Assembly: GCA_002311345.1 (NCBI GenBank)
Contig: DCAA01000021.1
Coordinates: forward strand, 17,713-55,752
Origin: Planctomycetes bacterium UBA1146
GTDB lineage: Bacteria; Planctomycetota; UBA8108; UBA1146
Reading direction: 5' to 3'
DNA: 38,040 bases
The notes under the pieces are model-generated. The model worked only from the letters and a program-made list of their open reading frames with translations, searched no databases and had not been told where the DNA came from. Position numbers and translations under genes: made by a program. Position 1 is the first letter of the stretch. Every line of letters begins with the position of its first letter. Of this stretch, positions 25,062 through 33,309 are shown one piece after another.

Positions 25062-27082
25062 GTGCTGTCAGCGAAACCCTCCGAGGTTTGAAAAAGGCCG
25101 AGCTCCAGACCATCCATCAGTTCTGGCTTCCCGGGGAGTCTGTCCAGTATCGAGCCGATGAACTTCGCAAACGCGTGACCGCGGCGCTGGTAAGGGGAGC
25201 CGGAGTTGAAGAACGGGTAGCTCGTCTTAGCAATTCGCAACGGCGTTTGATCACGGCGGTGTTGGCGAAGCCGAAACCTCGCGCGGCTCTTCCGGAATTA
25301 CAGGAAACCCTGGCCCAGAGCGGCGCATCCCGGGTCGAGGTCGAATCTACCCTGCGCCAGCTGGTCGAGAGAGGTTTTATTTCTCGCCAGAAGAAGCGAG
25401 ACGGACGCCGTTCCGAGATACTGGAAATCCCCCAGGAGCTCGCTGACCATCTGGCTCGGGTGCTGGTCGTCGATGGAGATCCGGTTTCCGCTGCTGATGT
25501 GATCAGCCAGAAGAGATTGCCCTTTGAAATCGATTTCGAGGAAAAAAATCTGGACGATCGGATTGAGCAACTGGACAGCGCGGTGCTGCAAAAATTGTGC
25601 TGCTGGGCTCTACAAAAGCGTGGGATTCTGGATCTTTCTGGCGATGACGAGGTCGAGTTCATGGTCGATGCCGGTGTCGGAGAAGACGATTTTGGCTCCT
25701 GGCGTAGTTCTCTGGAAGACGCAGGAATCGGCACCATCGGAAGTATCAGTCTGCACGACTTCGGAATCGCGATCCCTGATCCGTCACTGGTCATCTTCCA
25801 GGAATGGATTCAATTGCGTTCGCGTTCGCGAGTCCAGGAAGAAACAGCGCCGGATAAACTACTCGAGGCAGGAGTCGATCTTTTCATCGACCTCGAAACG
25901 TTGGCGCTTCAAGTTGAGCAGCATCCCGTGAGGCTGACACGGTCCGGCAATTTTCCGAAGCGACTCGCTGAGCAACTCAGGCAGGCGATGGCCCTGGAAC
26001 GCTTGGCTGGTCATCTCGAGGGAGACACGGTAACACGCGTGCTTCGGGTTGCGCTCCGGTTGGGGATCATCGAGAACTTCGCAGGAGAGTTACAAGCCAA
26101 CCGGGAACGACTCAAGGCGTGGAGAAATCTCGACTACAATCGCAAGGTCGAAGTGCTTCTGCAGAAGTTCCTCGATGAAAGCGCTGGAAACCGCTGGTCT
26201 TTTCATCAGGAATCACTGAGATCTATTCTGCTCGACACCCTGCGCGCCCGGGTGCAGGAGGATTGGATGTCTCTCGAGGTGTTGATCGACTACACGGTGA
26301 GCACCTATCTGCTCGAACTGGAGGAAAGAGAAGTTGCGAGCCTGCTGAGACAACGACGCGAAGAAGATTTCTCTCGCGAACGTCTGCAGAGCCCCTTTTC
26401 GAGGCTGGGAACCGATTTGGCGTACTGGATCGTCAACCGCTTGCTCTGCCTGGGGATGTGTGAAATTGGGCTCATCGATGGATCGTTGGCGGTTTTCAGG
26501 CTAACAGCTCTTGGCCGCGAACAGCTCGGACACGAAAGCGATCCTGGCGAATGTCGGATCCTGGTGAATCCGGATTTCGAGATCATGCTCATCACCGAGG
26601 GGGTTGCCGGGATGCGTCTCGAGTTGCAACTGGCGCGTTTTGCTGACCGGATTTCTGCCGAGAGGGTTCGCCGATACCGCGCCACTCCCGAATCGATGCG
26701 TTCCGGAATACGATCAGGACTCAATATCGATGAGATTCGCAAGATTCTCGAAGATGCCAGTGCCCATCCATTGCCGGAAACGGTTGCGGTTTCCATTCGC
26801 GACTGGGGGCGGGATATGGACTGGGTTCAGGTACGACCGGCGATGGTTTTCTCCGGATTGCGCCCTGACCGACTAAAATCTCTGTGCGAGCTACTTGCAG
26901 GGGAGAAGGTTAAATATCAAGAACTCAGTCGTGGCGAGATCCTGATTGCCGGGGTGGCTCTTCAAGATGTTGACGGCCTCGAGCCAGGCTTCATCACCAA
27001 GCTCCGCGATGAGGGCTGGCTGGTCAGGATCGAGAAGGATGATGCCTTGAGGCTGCGATCTTCCGGCAAGGATTCAAGTTGA
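25058..27082 (+). CDS. XPB-associated Helic_C_3-domain protein
   Basis: A 674-aa cytoplasmic protein starting in the stop codon of the helicase gene (GTGA overlap) with AAGAGGAGG before it. The N-terminal third looks like winged-helix modules (LSNSQRRLITAVL; LRQLVERGFISRQKKRDGRR), which would bind DNA or protein. The C-terminal ~170 residues (ILVNPDFEIMLITEG; FADRISAERVRRYRATPESM; LPETVAVSIRDWG) match the Helic_C_3 domain (PF13625) that is encoded beside XPB in actinobacteria. No nuclease motif is obvious, unlike the Bax1 partner of archaeal XPB. A helper of the XPB helicase is the natural inference; it has no known enzymatic role. Confidence 0.78.
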   Translation: MSAVSETLRGLKKAELQTIHQFWLPGESVQYRADELRKRVTAALVRGAGVEERVARLSNSQRRLITAVLAKPKPRAALPELQETLAQSGASRVEVESTLRQLVERGFISRQKKRDGRRSEILEIPQELADHLARVLVVDGDPVSAADVISQKRLPFEIDFEEKNLDDRIEQLDSAVLQKLCCWALQKRGILDLSGDDEVEFMVDAGVGEDDFGSWRSSLEDAGIGTIGSISLHDFGIAIPDPSLVIFQEWIQLRSRSRVQEETAPDKLLEAGVDLFIDLETLALQVEQHPVRLTRSGNFPKRLAEQLRQAMALERLAGHLEGDTVTRVLRVALRLGIIENFAGELQANRERLKAWRNLDYNRKVEVLLQKFLDESAGNRWSFHQESLRSILLDTLRARVQEDWMSLEVLIDYTVSTYLLELEEREVASLLRQRREEDFSRERLQSPFSRLGTDLAYWIVNRLLCLGMCEIGLIDGSLAVFRLTALGREQLGHESDPGECRILVNPDFEIMLITEGVAGMRLELQLARFADRISAERVRRYRATPESMRSGIRSGLNIDEIRKILEDASAHPLPETVAVSIRDWGRDMDWVQVRPAMVFSGLRPDRLKSLCELLAGEKVKYQELSRGEILIAGVALQDVDGLEPGFITKLRDEGWLVRIEKDDALRLRSSGKDSS

Positions 27083-27768
27083 CCGATGCGATGTCGGCAC
27101 CCGATCCCAGCACCCTGGGGGTGGCCGTCGAACTGGTTCATCTCCCCGTAAAGGCTACAACAGACCAACTTCGCGAGGTCTATGTCGAGGTTTCCGGTCC
27201 TTGTGGATACGAGAATTTTATCCGGCAAGGAACAGGGGCTCGCCTGGAAACCACTGGCAATGAAGAAAGAGGCGCTTCGCGCGTCACCATCGGTCGCGAC
27301 CGAATGGTCTTTCAGGAAGAAGGGGCCACAACCAGCTCAGAAATTCTTGGGAAGCGCATCGAGGAGGTGGTGGGTTCTCTGCGCAAGAGGGTCAACCTGC
27401 CCGTGATCGTGGCTCGAACCAGGACCCACCGAACTCTGATCCAGGTGCCTGGAGGGGGTGAAGCGTCAAGTTGGTTGTCGCAGCACACCTTTGCCCTTGA
27501 TGGGGGAAACTTCGAGGAGTTGGGCAGGCCCGCGAAATTTTCCGGCTTTCGACTTCAGTTGCCACCGCAGGTCCAGGGTGAGGCGCTTCACCTGATCCGG
27601 GTCGAGGTGTGGCTGAAGAACCCGCGAGTGCTTTACATCGAAGATGCTGCCACCTGGCGCCATCCTCTACCCACAGATCAATTGCAACAACTGGCGGCGG
27701 AATTGCGGTCTGCTGAGGAAATTACTGCGGTGAGAATTCCGCGGTGGCTTGCCAGCCTGGAGTCCTGA
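27079..27768 (+). CDS. Conserved-looking protein of unknown function, third gene of the XPB unit
   Basis: A 229-aa protein I do not recognise. It begins with a TTG inside the stop codon of the preceding gene (TTGA), with AAGGA about seven bases upstream; an ATG at 27091 is a poorer fit. There is no signal peptide or membrane segment. The sequence alternates beta-like strands (LGVAVELVHLPV; ASRVTIGRDRMVFQEE; LIRVEVWLKNPRVLYIEDAATW) with two helices (SEILGKRIEEVVGSLRKR; TDQLQQLAAELRSAEEI). No catalytic motif stands out. The tight coupling to XPB and its partner suggests that all three act together, perhaps in DNA repair or transcription-linked remodelling; this is inference from context only. 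Confidence 0.7.
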   Translation: MTDAMSAPDPSTLGVAVELVHLPVKATTDQLREVYVEVSGPCGYENFIRQGTGARLETTGNEERGASRVTIGRDRMVFQEEGATTSSEILGKRIEEVVGSLRKRVNLPVIVARTRTHRTLIQVPGGGEASSWLSQHTFALDGGNFEELGRPAKFSGFRLQLPPQVQGEALHLIRVEVWLKNPRVLYIEDAATWRHPLPTDQLQQLAAELRSAEEITAVRIPRWLASLES

Positions 27769-27804
27769 TCGGGGGTCAGCGGCAGATCGGCCTCGGGGAG
27801 CGGC

Positions 27805-28158
27805 TTACCAGTTGCGGCCGCGGTGCCTCTCCCATGGTGGCCGGTTTCCTTCCGGCAACCCCTCTTCTTCTTCAGGGACTCTTTCCGGAACCTTGAGGAT
27901 TTCACGGACCCGTTCCTCGAGAGCCTTATCAAGAGCACTCCCGGGCTCGATCAACTGGGCGGATTCCGAGATCTCGGCGGGCAACTCCAGCCCTCCATCA
28001 TGGAGAACGAGAGCATATTCGTCTTTCTTTAGCCTTCGAGAGAGGCCTCTTTGGTCTCCGACCGCATCGACTCGGATACCGAGGGCAGAGACACGATTGA
28101 AGCAACTCGAGCGCAGTTCCGCATCGAAACAAGCGACCAGTACTTTTGGGCCGGTCAT
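27805..28158 (-). CDS. Small receiver-like (degenerate CheY-like) protein
   Basis: A 117-aa protein whose first ~65 residues resemble the first half of a response-regulator receiver: strand KVLVACFDAELRS, strand GIRVDAVGD, then YALVLHDGG with an Asp where the phospho-Asp strand is expected. The second half of the fold is missing or rewritten, and a charged Pro/Glu tail (PERVPEEEEGLPEGNR) follows. It may be a pseudo-receiver or an unrelated alpha/beta protein. The ATG at 28158 has AAGGA seven bases upstream. It is the last of a minus-strand series after mscS (107-base gap) and converges on the XPB unit. Confidence 0.6.
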   Translation of the reverse strand: MTGPKVLVACFDAELRSSCFNRVSALGIRVDAVGDQRGLSRRLKKDEYALVLHDGGLELPAEISESAQLIEPGSALDKALEERVREILKVPERVPEEEEGLPEGNRPPWERHRGRNW

Positions 28159-28265
28159 TGCTGAATCCTTACAGTTGATGAGGGCAGAAAAGGGCCGTCA
28201 GTCCTTGAGTGTAGGCGGAATTGATCTCGGGAGCGAGAATCTCTCGCTGGTTCGAGTCGGATCAC

Positions 28266-29411
28266 CTACTCGCCCGAAGATCTTTCGATGCTGCCGTGCA
28301 AGTAAACGTCTCTCTTGGGGTAAGGGATTTCAATTCCCTCATCGGCGAAGCACTTGTAGATCTCCTTGAAGAGCAGATGTCGAAGTCTGCCTCGATGAAT
28401 CGGTTCGCGGATCCAACTGAGCAGTTCTAAATCGAGACCAGACTCTCCGAAGGTTCGGAAACGAACCCGCGGCTCCGGGTCCTCGAGGATTTCCGGGTGA
28501 GATACAGCGATGCCCAGGAGTAACTCTTCCACCTTGTCGACGTCGGATCCGTAGGCCACCGAGACCCTGACCCGGATGCGTTCCTTCTCGTAAGGCCCAC
28601 CGCTCTCGTTGATGATCTTGGTGTTTCCCATCACCGAGTTGGGGATGGTGATCTCGATATCGTCGCGCGTTAGCAGCCTTGTACTACGAAGCCCGATGTT
28701 GGTCACCTCCCCGCGTTCGCCGGAGTCCAGGATGATGAAGTCGCCGATCTTGTAGGGAGCGTCCGCGAGGATAAAGGCGCCCGCGAACAGGTTTGCCAGG
28801 CTGTCCTTGGCCGCAAAACTGAGCGCCAGACCGATGATCCCGGCCGATGCGAGCCACGCGGTGGGGTCGACTTTCCAGGCGAGGAACAGAAAGTAGACTG
28901 CAGCACCGATGATCAAGAGCATCGAGGCGTTGTAGAAAAGCGGTACGGTGCGGGCCTGGATCAGTTGATAGTGATCGCGCTTCTTGCTGAGCGCATCGAG
29001 AATCAGGCGCGAAGCACGGATCGAAAAGATGACGAGAACGACGATGCCAATCGTTTTGAGCAGGGCGGTGGTGATTTCCAGCACTTTCGGGGGCATACCC
29101 GCGAGCGCCGCAGCCGAGGCCAGCCCGATCAGCAAGACGACCATGAAAATGGGGCCCCGCATCAACTGGACGAACTGGTCATCGAGGGTGGTTTTGGTTT
29201 TCCCGACCCAGCGCGCGACAATCCCGGCAAGTAGCCAACCGACCAGTTTCGCAGTAATGATCGCCACGACGATGGCGATCCCGGCCTGGGCGAGACCGGG
29301 TAGCTCGCCCCAGAATTTAACGATGGGAGGTAAAAACTGATCGAAAAAGGAGGCCGCGGGGGCATCGTCATCCTCTGCCAGCCGCGCCAGAATCACTAAC
29401 AATGACTCCAT
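28266..29411 (-). CDS. Small-conductance mechanosensitive channel (MscS family)
   Basis: A 381-aa inner-membrane channel that opens under membrane tension to release solutes. Hydrophobic segments at ~40-65, 85-105, 113-130 and 155-178 precede the pore helix GLALSFAAKDSLANLFAGAFIL. The MscS beta domain follows (YKIGDFIILDSGERGEVTNIGLRSTRL and ITIPNSVMGNTKIIN), then the C-terminal alpha/beta cap. The N-terminus has extra transmembrane helices compared with E. coli MscS (286 aa). GGAG precedes the ATG at 29411. It follows the YjbQ-family gene by 82 bases on the same strand. Confidence 0.93.
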   Translation of the reverse strand: MESLLVILARLAEDDDAPAASFFDQFLPPIVKFWGELPGLAQAGIAIVVAIITAKLVGWLLAGIVARWVGKTKTTLDDQFVQLMRGPIFMVVLLIGLASAAALAGMPPKVLEITTALLKTIGIVVLVIFSIRASRLILDALSKKRDHYQLIQARTVPLFYNASMLLIIGAAVYFLFLAWKVDPTAWLASAGIIGLALSFAAKDSLANLFAGAFILADAPYKIGDFIILDSGERGEVTNIGLRSTRLLTRDDIEITIPNSVMGNTKIINESGGPYEKERIRVRVSVAYGSDVDKVEELLLGIAVSHPEILEDPEPRVRFRTFGESGLDLELLSWIREPIHRGRLRHLLFKEIYKCFADEGIEIPYPKRDVYLHGSIERSSGE

Positions 29412-29473
29412 CTGATCACTCCACTGGTTTTGGTGTCCCCACTGAACGAAAACCTTGCCCGTCCTGGCTGCTG

Positions 29474-29490
29474 GTCCGCAATCCCCGGAC
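29474..29490 (-). terminator. Hairpin just after the YjbQ-family gene
   Basis: GTCCG and CGGAC arms around a seven-base loop, starting three bases after the stop codon on the minus strand. There is no U-tract, so its use as a terminator is uncertain. Confidence 0.35.
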
Positions 29491-29493
29491 TTG

Positions 29494-29916
29494 TTATTCC
29501 CACACCCTCACGCTGATGGAACGCTGATGAGGGCGCGCTCTGTGCTCGAAGATGAAGAGCCCCTGCCACTGCCCCAGATCAAGTCGGCCGTCCTTCACCG
29601 GTAGATTTTCGCAGGTCCTCGTGACCGCCGCCCGCAGATGAGATGGCATATCGTCAGGACCTTCCGCGGTGTGAGTGTAGTCCGGATCATTCTCGGGGGC
29701 GAGGCGCTCCAGCCAACGTTCAAGGTCTCGTAGGACAGAAGAGTCTGCGTTCTCGGTGACGATCAGACTGGCGCTGGTGTGTCGGAGAAAGACAGAACAG
29801 AGGCCGGTCTCGACATCGGCACGGCGCACGGCTTCTGCGAGAGGATGGGTGATCTCGTGCAGCCCACGTCCCGGTGTCTCGAAGGTCAAAGTCTCTCCGT
29901 ACACGTTTTTACCCAT
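29494..29916 (-). CDS. YjbQ/UPF0047 family protein (secondary thiamine-phosphate synthase-like)
   Basis: A 140-aa single-domain protein of the YjbQ family. Family motifs are clear: FLRHTSASLIVTEN near residue 43, EGPDDMPSHLRA near 85, LGQWQGLFIFEHR near 114 and the terminal RSISVRVWE strand. E. coli YjbQ shows weak thiamine-phosphate synthase activity, but the cellular role of the family is unsettled. Length is normal. The Shine-Dalgarno before the ATG at 29916 is weak. It may form a loose unit with mscS. Confidence 0.92.
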   Translation of the reverse strand: MGKNVYGETLTFETPGRGLHEITHPLAEAVRRADVETGLCSVFLRHTSASLIVTENADSSVLRDLERWLERLAPENDPDYTHTAEGPDDMPSHLRAAVTRTCENLPVKDGRLDLGQWQGLFIFEHRARPHQRSISVRVWE

Positions 29917-29992
29917 TTCCAGGCGGTTGTAGCACCCTCGTCTTGATCAGCAAGCCAGTTCCTTTCAGAATCTTCTCGCACTGGGCACCTGG

Positions 29993-30835
29993 ATGGAATC
30001 GAGAAGGATGCGGATCTACACGTTTGTTCTGGCGCTGATATTGATCATGTCTGTATCAGGGTGTGCCGAGCGAGGCCCTTTTCCGACCACCGCTCCAACA
30101 ACGCGCGGGGTTCCCACCGTCGATCCATTACCCCGTCTCATCGATAACCTTCCCGGAGAGAATCACTTCGCCAACATCATCCAGCTCACTGACGGCGGAA
30201 ATAACCGCCAGCCCTCCTGGAGTCCGACAGGGCAACATCTCACCTTCTCGTCGATCCGTCCCCCACACTCCTCCATCGAGCGCTACATCATGGCGATAGA
30301 CGGGAGCGGTTTGATTCAGATCACAGGGGATGGAGCCGAGGATCTCCAGGAACAACAGCGATGGGCCAGCCACGATCAGGTCGGGCTTGCCGCCGAGGTC
30401 TCTCCCGATGGGTCGCGGGTTTGTTTTCACGGGTATCGAGATGGGGGCCAACTCGACGCTGGTGTGAAGCAGTATTTTGGATCTGTGCCAGTAGGTGGCG
30501 AAGAACCGGATCACCTGGATGTTTACATCTGCAACGCGGACGGCTCTGACGTGACCGAGGTGGTCAGCAATGGGGCCATCAATTGCGAGCCTTGTTTCGC
30601 TCCGGACGGGAAACACCTGCTTTTTTCATCGAACCTCGGCGGAGATGGTTTCGATCTCTACAGCGTTACCCTCGATGGAAAGGTGACGGAGAAGGTCACC
30701 ACTTCACCAGGGTTTGATGGAGACCCTGCTTTTTCGGCCGATGGCCGACGGCTCGTTTTTATCTCGCAACGAAATGACGAAGATCCGCAAGAGTTCAATA
30801 TCTTCGTGACTGACTGGCTTCTTCAGGAGCAGTGA
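29993..30835 (+). CDS. TolB-like beta-propeller lipoprotein
   Basis: A 280-aa lipoprotein. The N-terminus (RIYTFVLALILIMSVSGC) has a basic start, a hydrophobic core and lipobox VSGC, so the mature protein starts at that Cys and is lipid-anchored. The rest consists of PD40/WD40-like TolB propeller repeats: LTDGGNNRQPSWSPTGQHLTF, AAEVSPDGSRVCFHGY, CEPCFAPDGKHLLFSSN, GDPAFSADGRRLVFISQR. Such proteins usually bind partners or sense cell-envelope state. No tol or pal gene is nearby. The start is either ATG 29993 or ATG 30008, neither with a good site. Its stop lies two bases from the stop of the convergent neighbour. Confidence 0.85.
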   Translation: MESRRMRIYTFVLALILIMSVSGCAERGPFPTTAPTTRGVPTVDPLPRLIDNLPGENHFANIIQLTDGGNNRQPSWSPTGQHLTFSSIRPPHSSIERYIMAIDGSGLIQITGDGAEDLQEQQRWASHDQVGLAAEVSPDGSRVCFHGYRDGGQLDAGVKQYFGSVPVGGEEPDHLDVYICNADGSDVTEVVSNGAINCEPCFAPDGKHLLFSSNLGGDGFDLYSVTLDGKVTEKVTTSPGFDGDPAFSADGRRLVFISQRNDEDPQEFNIFVTDWLLQEQ

Positions 30836-30837
30836 GC

Positions 30838-32397
30838 CTACCGGGGAGGAAAACGCAATTCGCCGAGGCTGCTGGTCTTGTTCTCCTCGACGAGTGCCTC
30901 GGTGGTCATGGTACCCAGTTGAGTGTGACTGATGGTCAGACCCCACCTACCTGTGGCAAACGGTTCGCTCCTGAAGACGCCAGCCCGGTTTGTTTGTAGC
31001 AAGCGTGGCGGTGAAGCCTCGTCGGGGTGCACATCTCGAGCCCTCACCAGGATGGTCGCACCGGGTACAGGCGCACCATTCGGGGCCTGCACTACACCCG
31101 TGATCCTACCGCCGGGCCGCAACTCGATGGTCAGTTCTCCGGACCCTTCGGCGGGCATCGTGTAGCGGAAGATCCTTGGTGGGTACTGGGTATGCCATCC
31201 GTTGACGATCTGGGCGTGACGCGCTTCGACCTGATAGGTCTTGCCAGAAGCCAGTACCGAGAGCCATTCTTGATCCGAGGCGGTGGTGTCGACGATGGTG
31301 ATTCCCTGCCGCCGGATTCGCACCCTGGCCTCGGGTAGAGCGTTGCCCTGCGGGTCGGTCACAGTCAACTGGAATGGTTGTGACTGCAGGAGAGGGAAGG
31401 GCCTTCGAAACCCTATGACGTCGCTGGGGATGATCAGGTCCCACATCGTTTCCTGGTACCCCGGATGGACCACGTGGACCTTGGCCATGCCGGAGGCAAG
31501 CCCCCTGATTTTCACCATGCCCCGCTCCGCCGAGATGGCATCGGCCTCATCGCGGATATCGTTGAAAACCCGCACTCGAGCTCCGGCCAGGGTCATCTCT
31601 TTTCCGAGCACGAAGCCATCGAGAATGACCCCGGCGGCGAGGATCATGTCGCGATCAAGAACCTCATCGCGACCGATTTCCAGGTCGACGAAGCGCGCAT
31701 CGGCATGAAGGGGAGAGCGAACCGTCGCCACCAGTTTCCCTGGAGGAACGGTGATCTGATAGTTGCCGTGATCATCGGCGAGGATTTTCGTATGCCATCC
31801 ATTGATCCCGGCGATCTCCAGGCGAGCCCCCGGAATCGGCTCCGGATCAGGCACTTCTTGCCCCCTCAAGACGAAAATATGTCCGCGCACCTGCCCCCGG
31901 AGTGTTCCGCCGCGAAAGAGCGTGTAAGTGCCCGATTCCCCCTCCTCCAGTTCCGCGGTGCTCTGGTAGTAACCCTCGGCCTCGATGGTGACGATGGGAA
32001 ACTGATCGGCCGACAGCAACAGAACGAACTTGCCGCGGTCATCGGTGATGGCGGAGGCGGCTCCTTCTTCCGGATTGGTCCTCAGAGTGATCCGGGCGCC
32101 CGCGATCGGGCGTGCCAGAGCGTCTCCTACGTAGCCGATCCAGGGTGTCTTCGGCCTGTCGGTATCGTTGTCTGCAGGTGTTAGTGTTTCGTCGGCGATC
32201 AGGTCCTCGGAGGCCATGAACTCTTCGATCGTCGACTGTGGCATCGATCCTGTAACCGGAATCGCTACCGGCGGCATCGGAGCCATCGGTGCAATGCTCA
32301 AGAAGAGCGCCGGTAGTCCAATTATCACCAGCAACACCACCAACACCGCGACCATCCACATGCTGAATCCATACTCGTGCGGTCTGTTCGGTATCAT
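30838..32397 (-). CDS. Membrane-anchored protein with carboxypeptidase-regulatory-like repeats
   Basis: A 519-aa protein with one N-terminal membrane helix (residues ~13-35, WMVAVLVVLLVIIGLPALFL) and a large outside part. That part holds several beta-sandwich repeats of the carboxypeptidase regulatory-like type: ALARPIAGARITLRTNPEEG with DDRGKFVLLL, EPIPGARLEIAGINGWHTK with DDHGNYQITVPPGK, PQGNALPEARVRIRR, and GRITGVVQAPNGAPVPGAT. Such repeats act as adhesion or spacing modules; no enzymatic domain is seen. Its ATG overlaps the stop of the upstream SPOR gene (ATGA), so the two are coupled and probably work together at the cell envelope. Confidence 0.82.
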   Translation of the reverse strand: MIPNRPHEYGFSMWMVAVLVVLLVIIGLPALFLSIAPMAPMPPVAIPVTGSMPQSTIEEFMASEDLIADETLTPADNDTDRPKTPWIGYVGDALARPIAGARITLRTNPEEGAASAITDDRGKFVLLLSADQFPIVTIEAEGYYQSTAELEEGESGTYTLFRGGTLRGQVRGHIFVLRGQEVPDPEPIPGARLEIAGINGWHTKILADDHGNYQITVPPGKLVATVRSPLHADARFVDLEIGRDEVLDRDMILAAGVILDGFVLGKEMTLAGARVRVFNDIRDEADAISAERGMVKIRGLASGMAKVHVVHPGYQETMWDLIIPSDVIGFRRPFPLLQSQPFQLTVTDPQGNALPEARVRIRRQGITIVDTTASDQEWLSVLASGKTYQVEARHAQIVNGWHTQYPPRIFRYTMPAEGSGELTIELRPGGRITGVVQAPNGAPVPGATILVRARDVHPDEASPPRLLQTNRAGVFRSEPFATGRWGLTISHTQLGTMTTEALVEENKTSSLGELRFPPR

Positions 32398-33245
32398 GGG
32401 ATCACCCTCGCATCGTCAACGCCGGTGGCCGCACGGACTCGTAAAACGTGGCGCGTCGCTTCCTCGCGCTGAGCGAAACGCCCGGAAAGCACCCGGTGCA
32501 GCGGGGATCCCTTGCGCCCGGGAGACCGAAGTTCTGCCGGCAATCCTGCCTGCTCCAGTTGTTGAAGTTGCTTCATGGCGTAAGAGCTTTCCAGGAATGC
32601 CCCCACTTGCACGGTGAACCACGGATCGTATTGCAACTGGAGTCGGGCTCTGGCGGAGAGACCCGGGGCAGCAGTTTGACCCGCACACATCTTCAGAGGT
32701 TCTTGTGCTTCCTGAAATCGTCCCGAGCGTTGCAAAGAGATGCCGTGTTGCAACCAGGCTTCGGCACGCGTCTCCATCTCGACGGCCAGTCGGGCTGCCT
32801 CCTGGAAACGGGGCACTGCCAGGAATGGCCGAGCCGAAGCAACCAGGTAGCCCCTCTGGAGCAACGCTCTGGCCGAGACGGCACCACCACATGACTGAGC
32901 TTCCCGCAGCAGACCTTCGGCCTCATCGATTCTGCCACGGCGCTGAGCGCAGATACCGGCGCTCAGGAGTGCTTCACCTCGGCGGGGATCGGTCGGATTC
33001 TGTTCGGCAAAACGTGAAAAGGAGATCTGGGCTGCCGCGACGTCATCGAGCAACCAGGCGGTCCGAGCAACTTGCCACTGGCGTGCTGCAAGCCGGTTGG
33101 TAGGCGTTGCGGTCGGAGACTTACGGGACGAGGGACTTACACAGCCAGGAATGATCCACAATAGCAGCATCAATGCGACGAGAAGGCGCATCCGGCAGCT
33201 AGGCGATGCACAATGATGGCGCTGGAAGCACATCCTGAGTTCCAT
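32394..33245 (-). CDS. Lipoprotein with TPR-like region and C-terminal SPOR domain
   Basis: A 283-aa protein. A hydrophobic segment (LLVALMLLLWIIPGC) ends in a lipobox with Cys35. Residues ~60-200 look like helical TPR/Sel1-type repeats (ALLSAGICAQRRGRIDEAEGLLREA; AEAWLQHGISLQRSGRFQEA). The last ~75 residues resemble a SPOR domain (WFTVQVGAFLESSYAMKQLQQL and HRVLSGRFAQREEATRHV), which binds denuded peptidoglycan at division sites. The ATG at 33245 was chosen for AAAGGG six bases upstream; an internal ATG at 33191 would start right at the signal sequence. It is coupled to the carboxypeptidase-like repeat gene and divergent from the hydantoinase gene. Confidence 0.8.
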   Translation of the reverse strand: MELRMCFQRHHCASPSCRMRLLVALMLLLWIIPGCVSPSSRKSPTATPTNRLAARQWQVARTAWLLDDVAAAQISFSRFAEQNPTDPRRGEALLSAGICAQRRGRIDEAEGLLREAQSCGGAVSARALLQRGYLVASARPFLAVPRFQEAARLAVEMETRAEAWLQHGISLQRSGRFQEAQEPLKMCAGQTAAPGLSARARLQLQYDPWFTVQVGAFLESSYAMKQLQQLEQAGLPAELRSPGRKGSPLHRVLSGRFAQREEATRHVLRVRAATGVDDARVIP

Positions 33246-33309
33246 CGATTCCCTTTCCGATGTGCATCTTGAAGGGGCGCATCGGGTGGTGCAAGTGCGG
33301 GAGGTCAAG

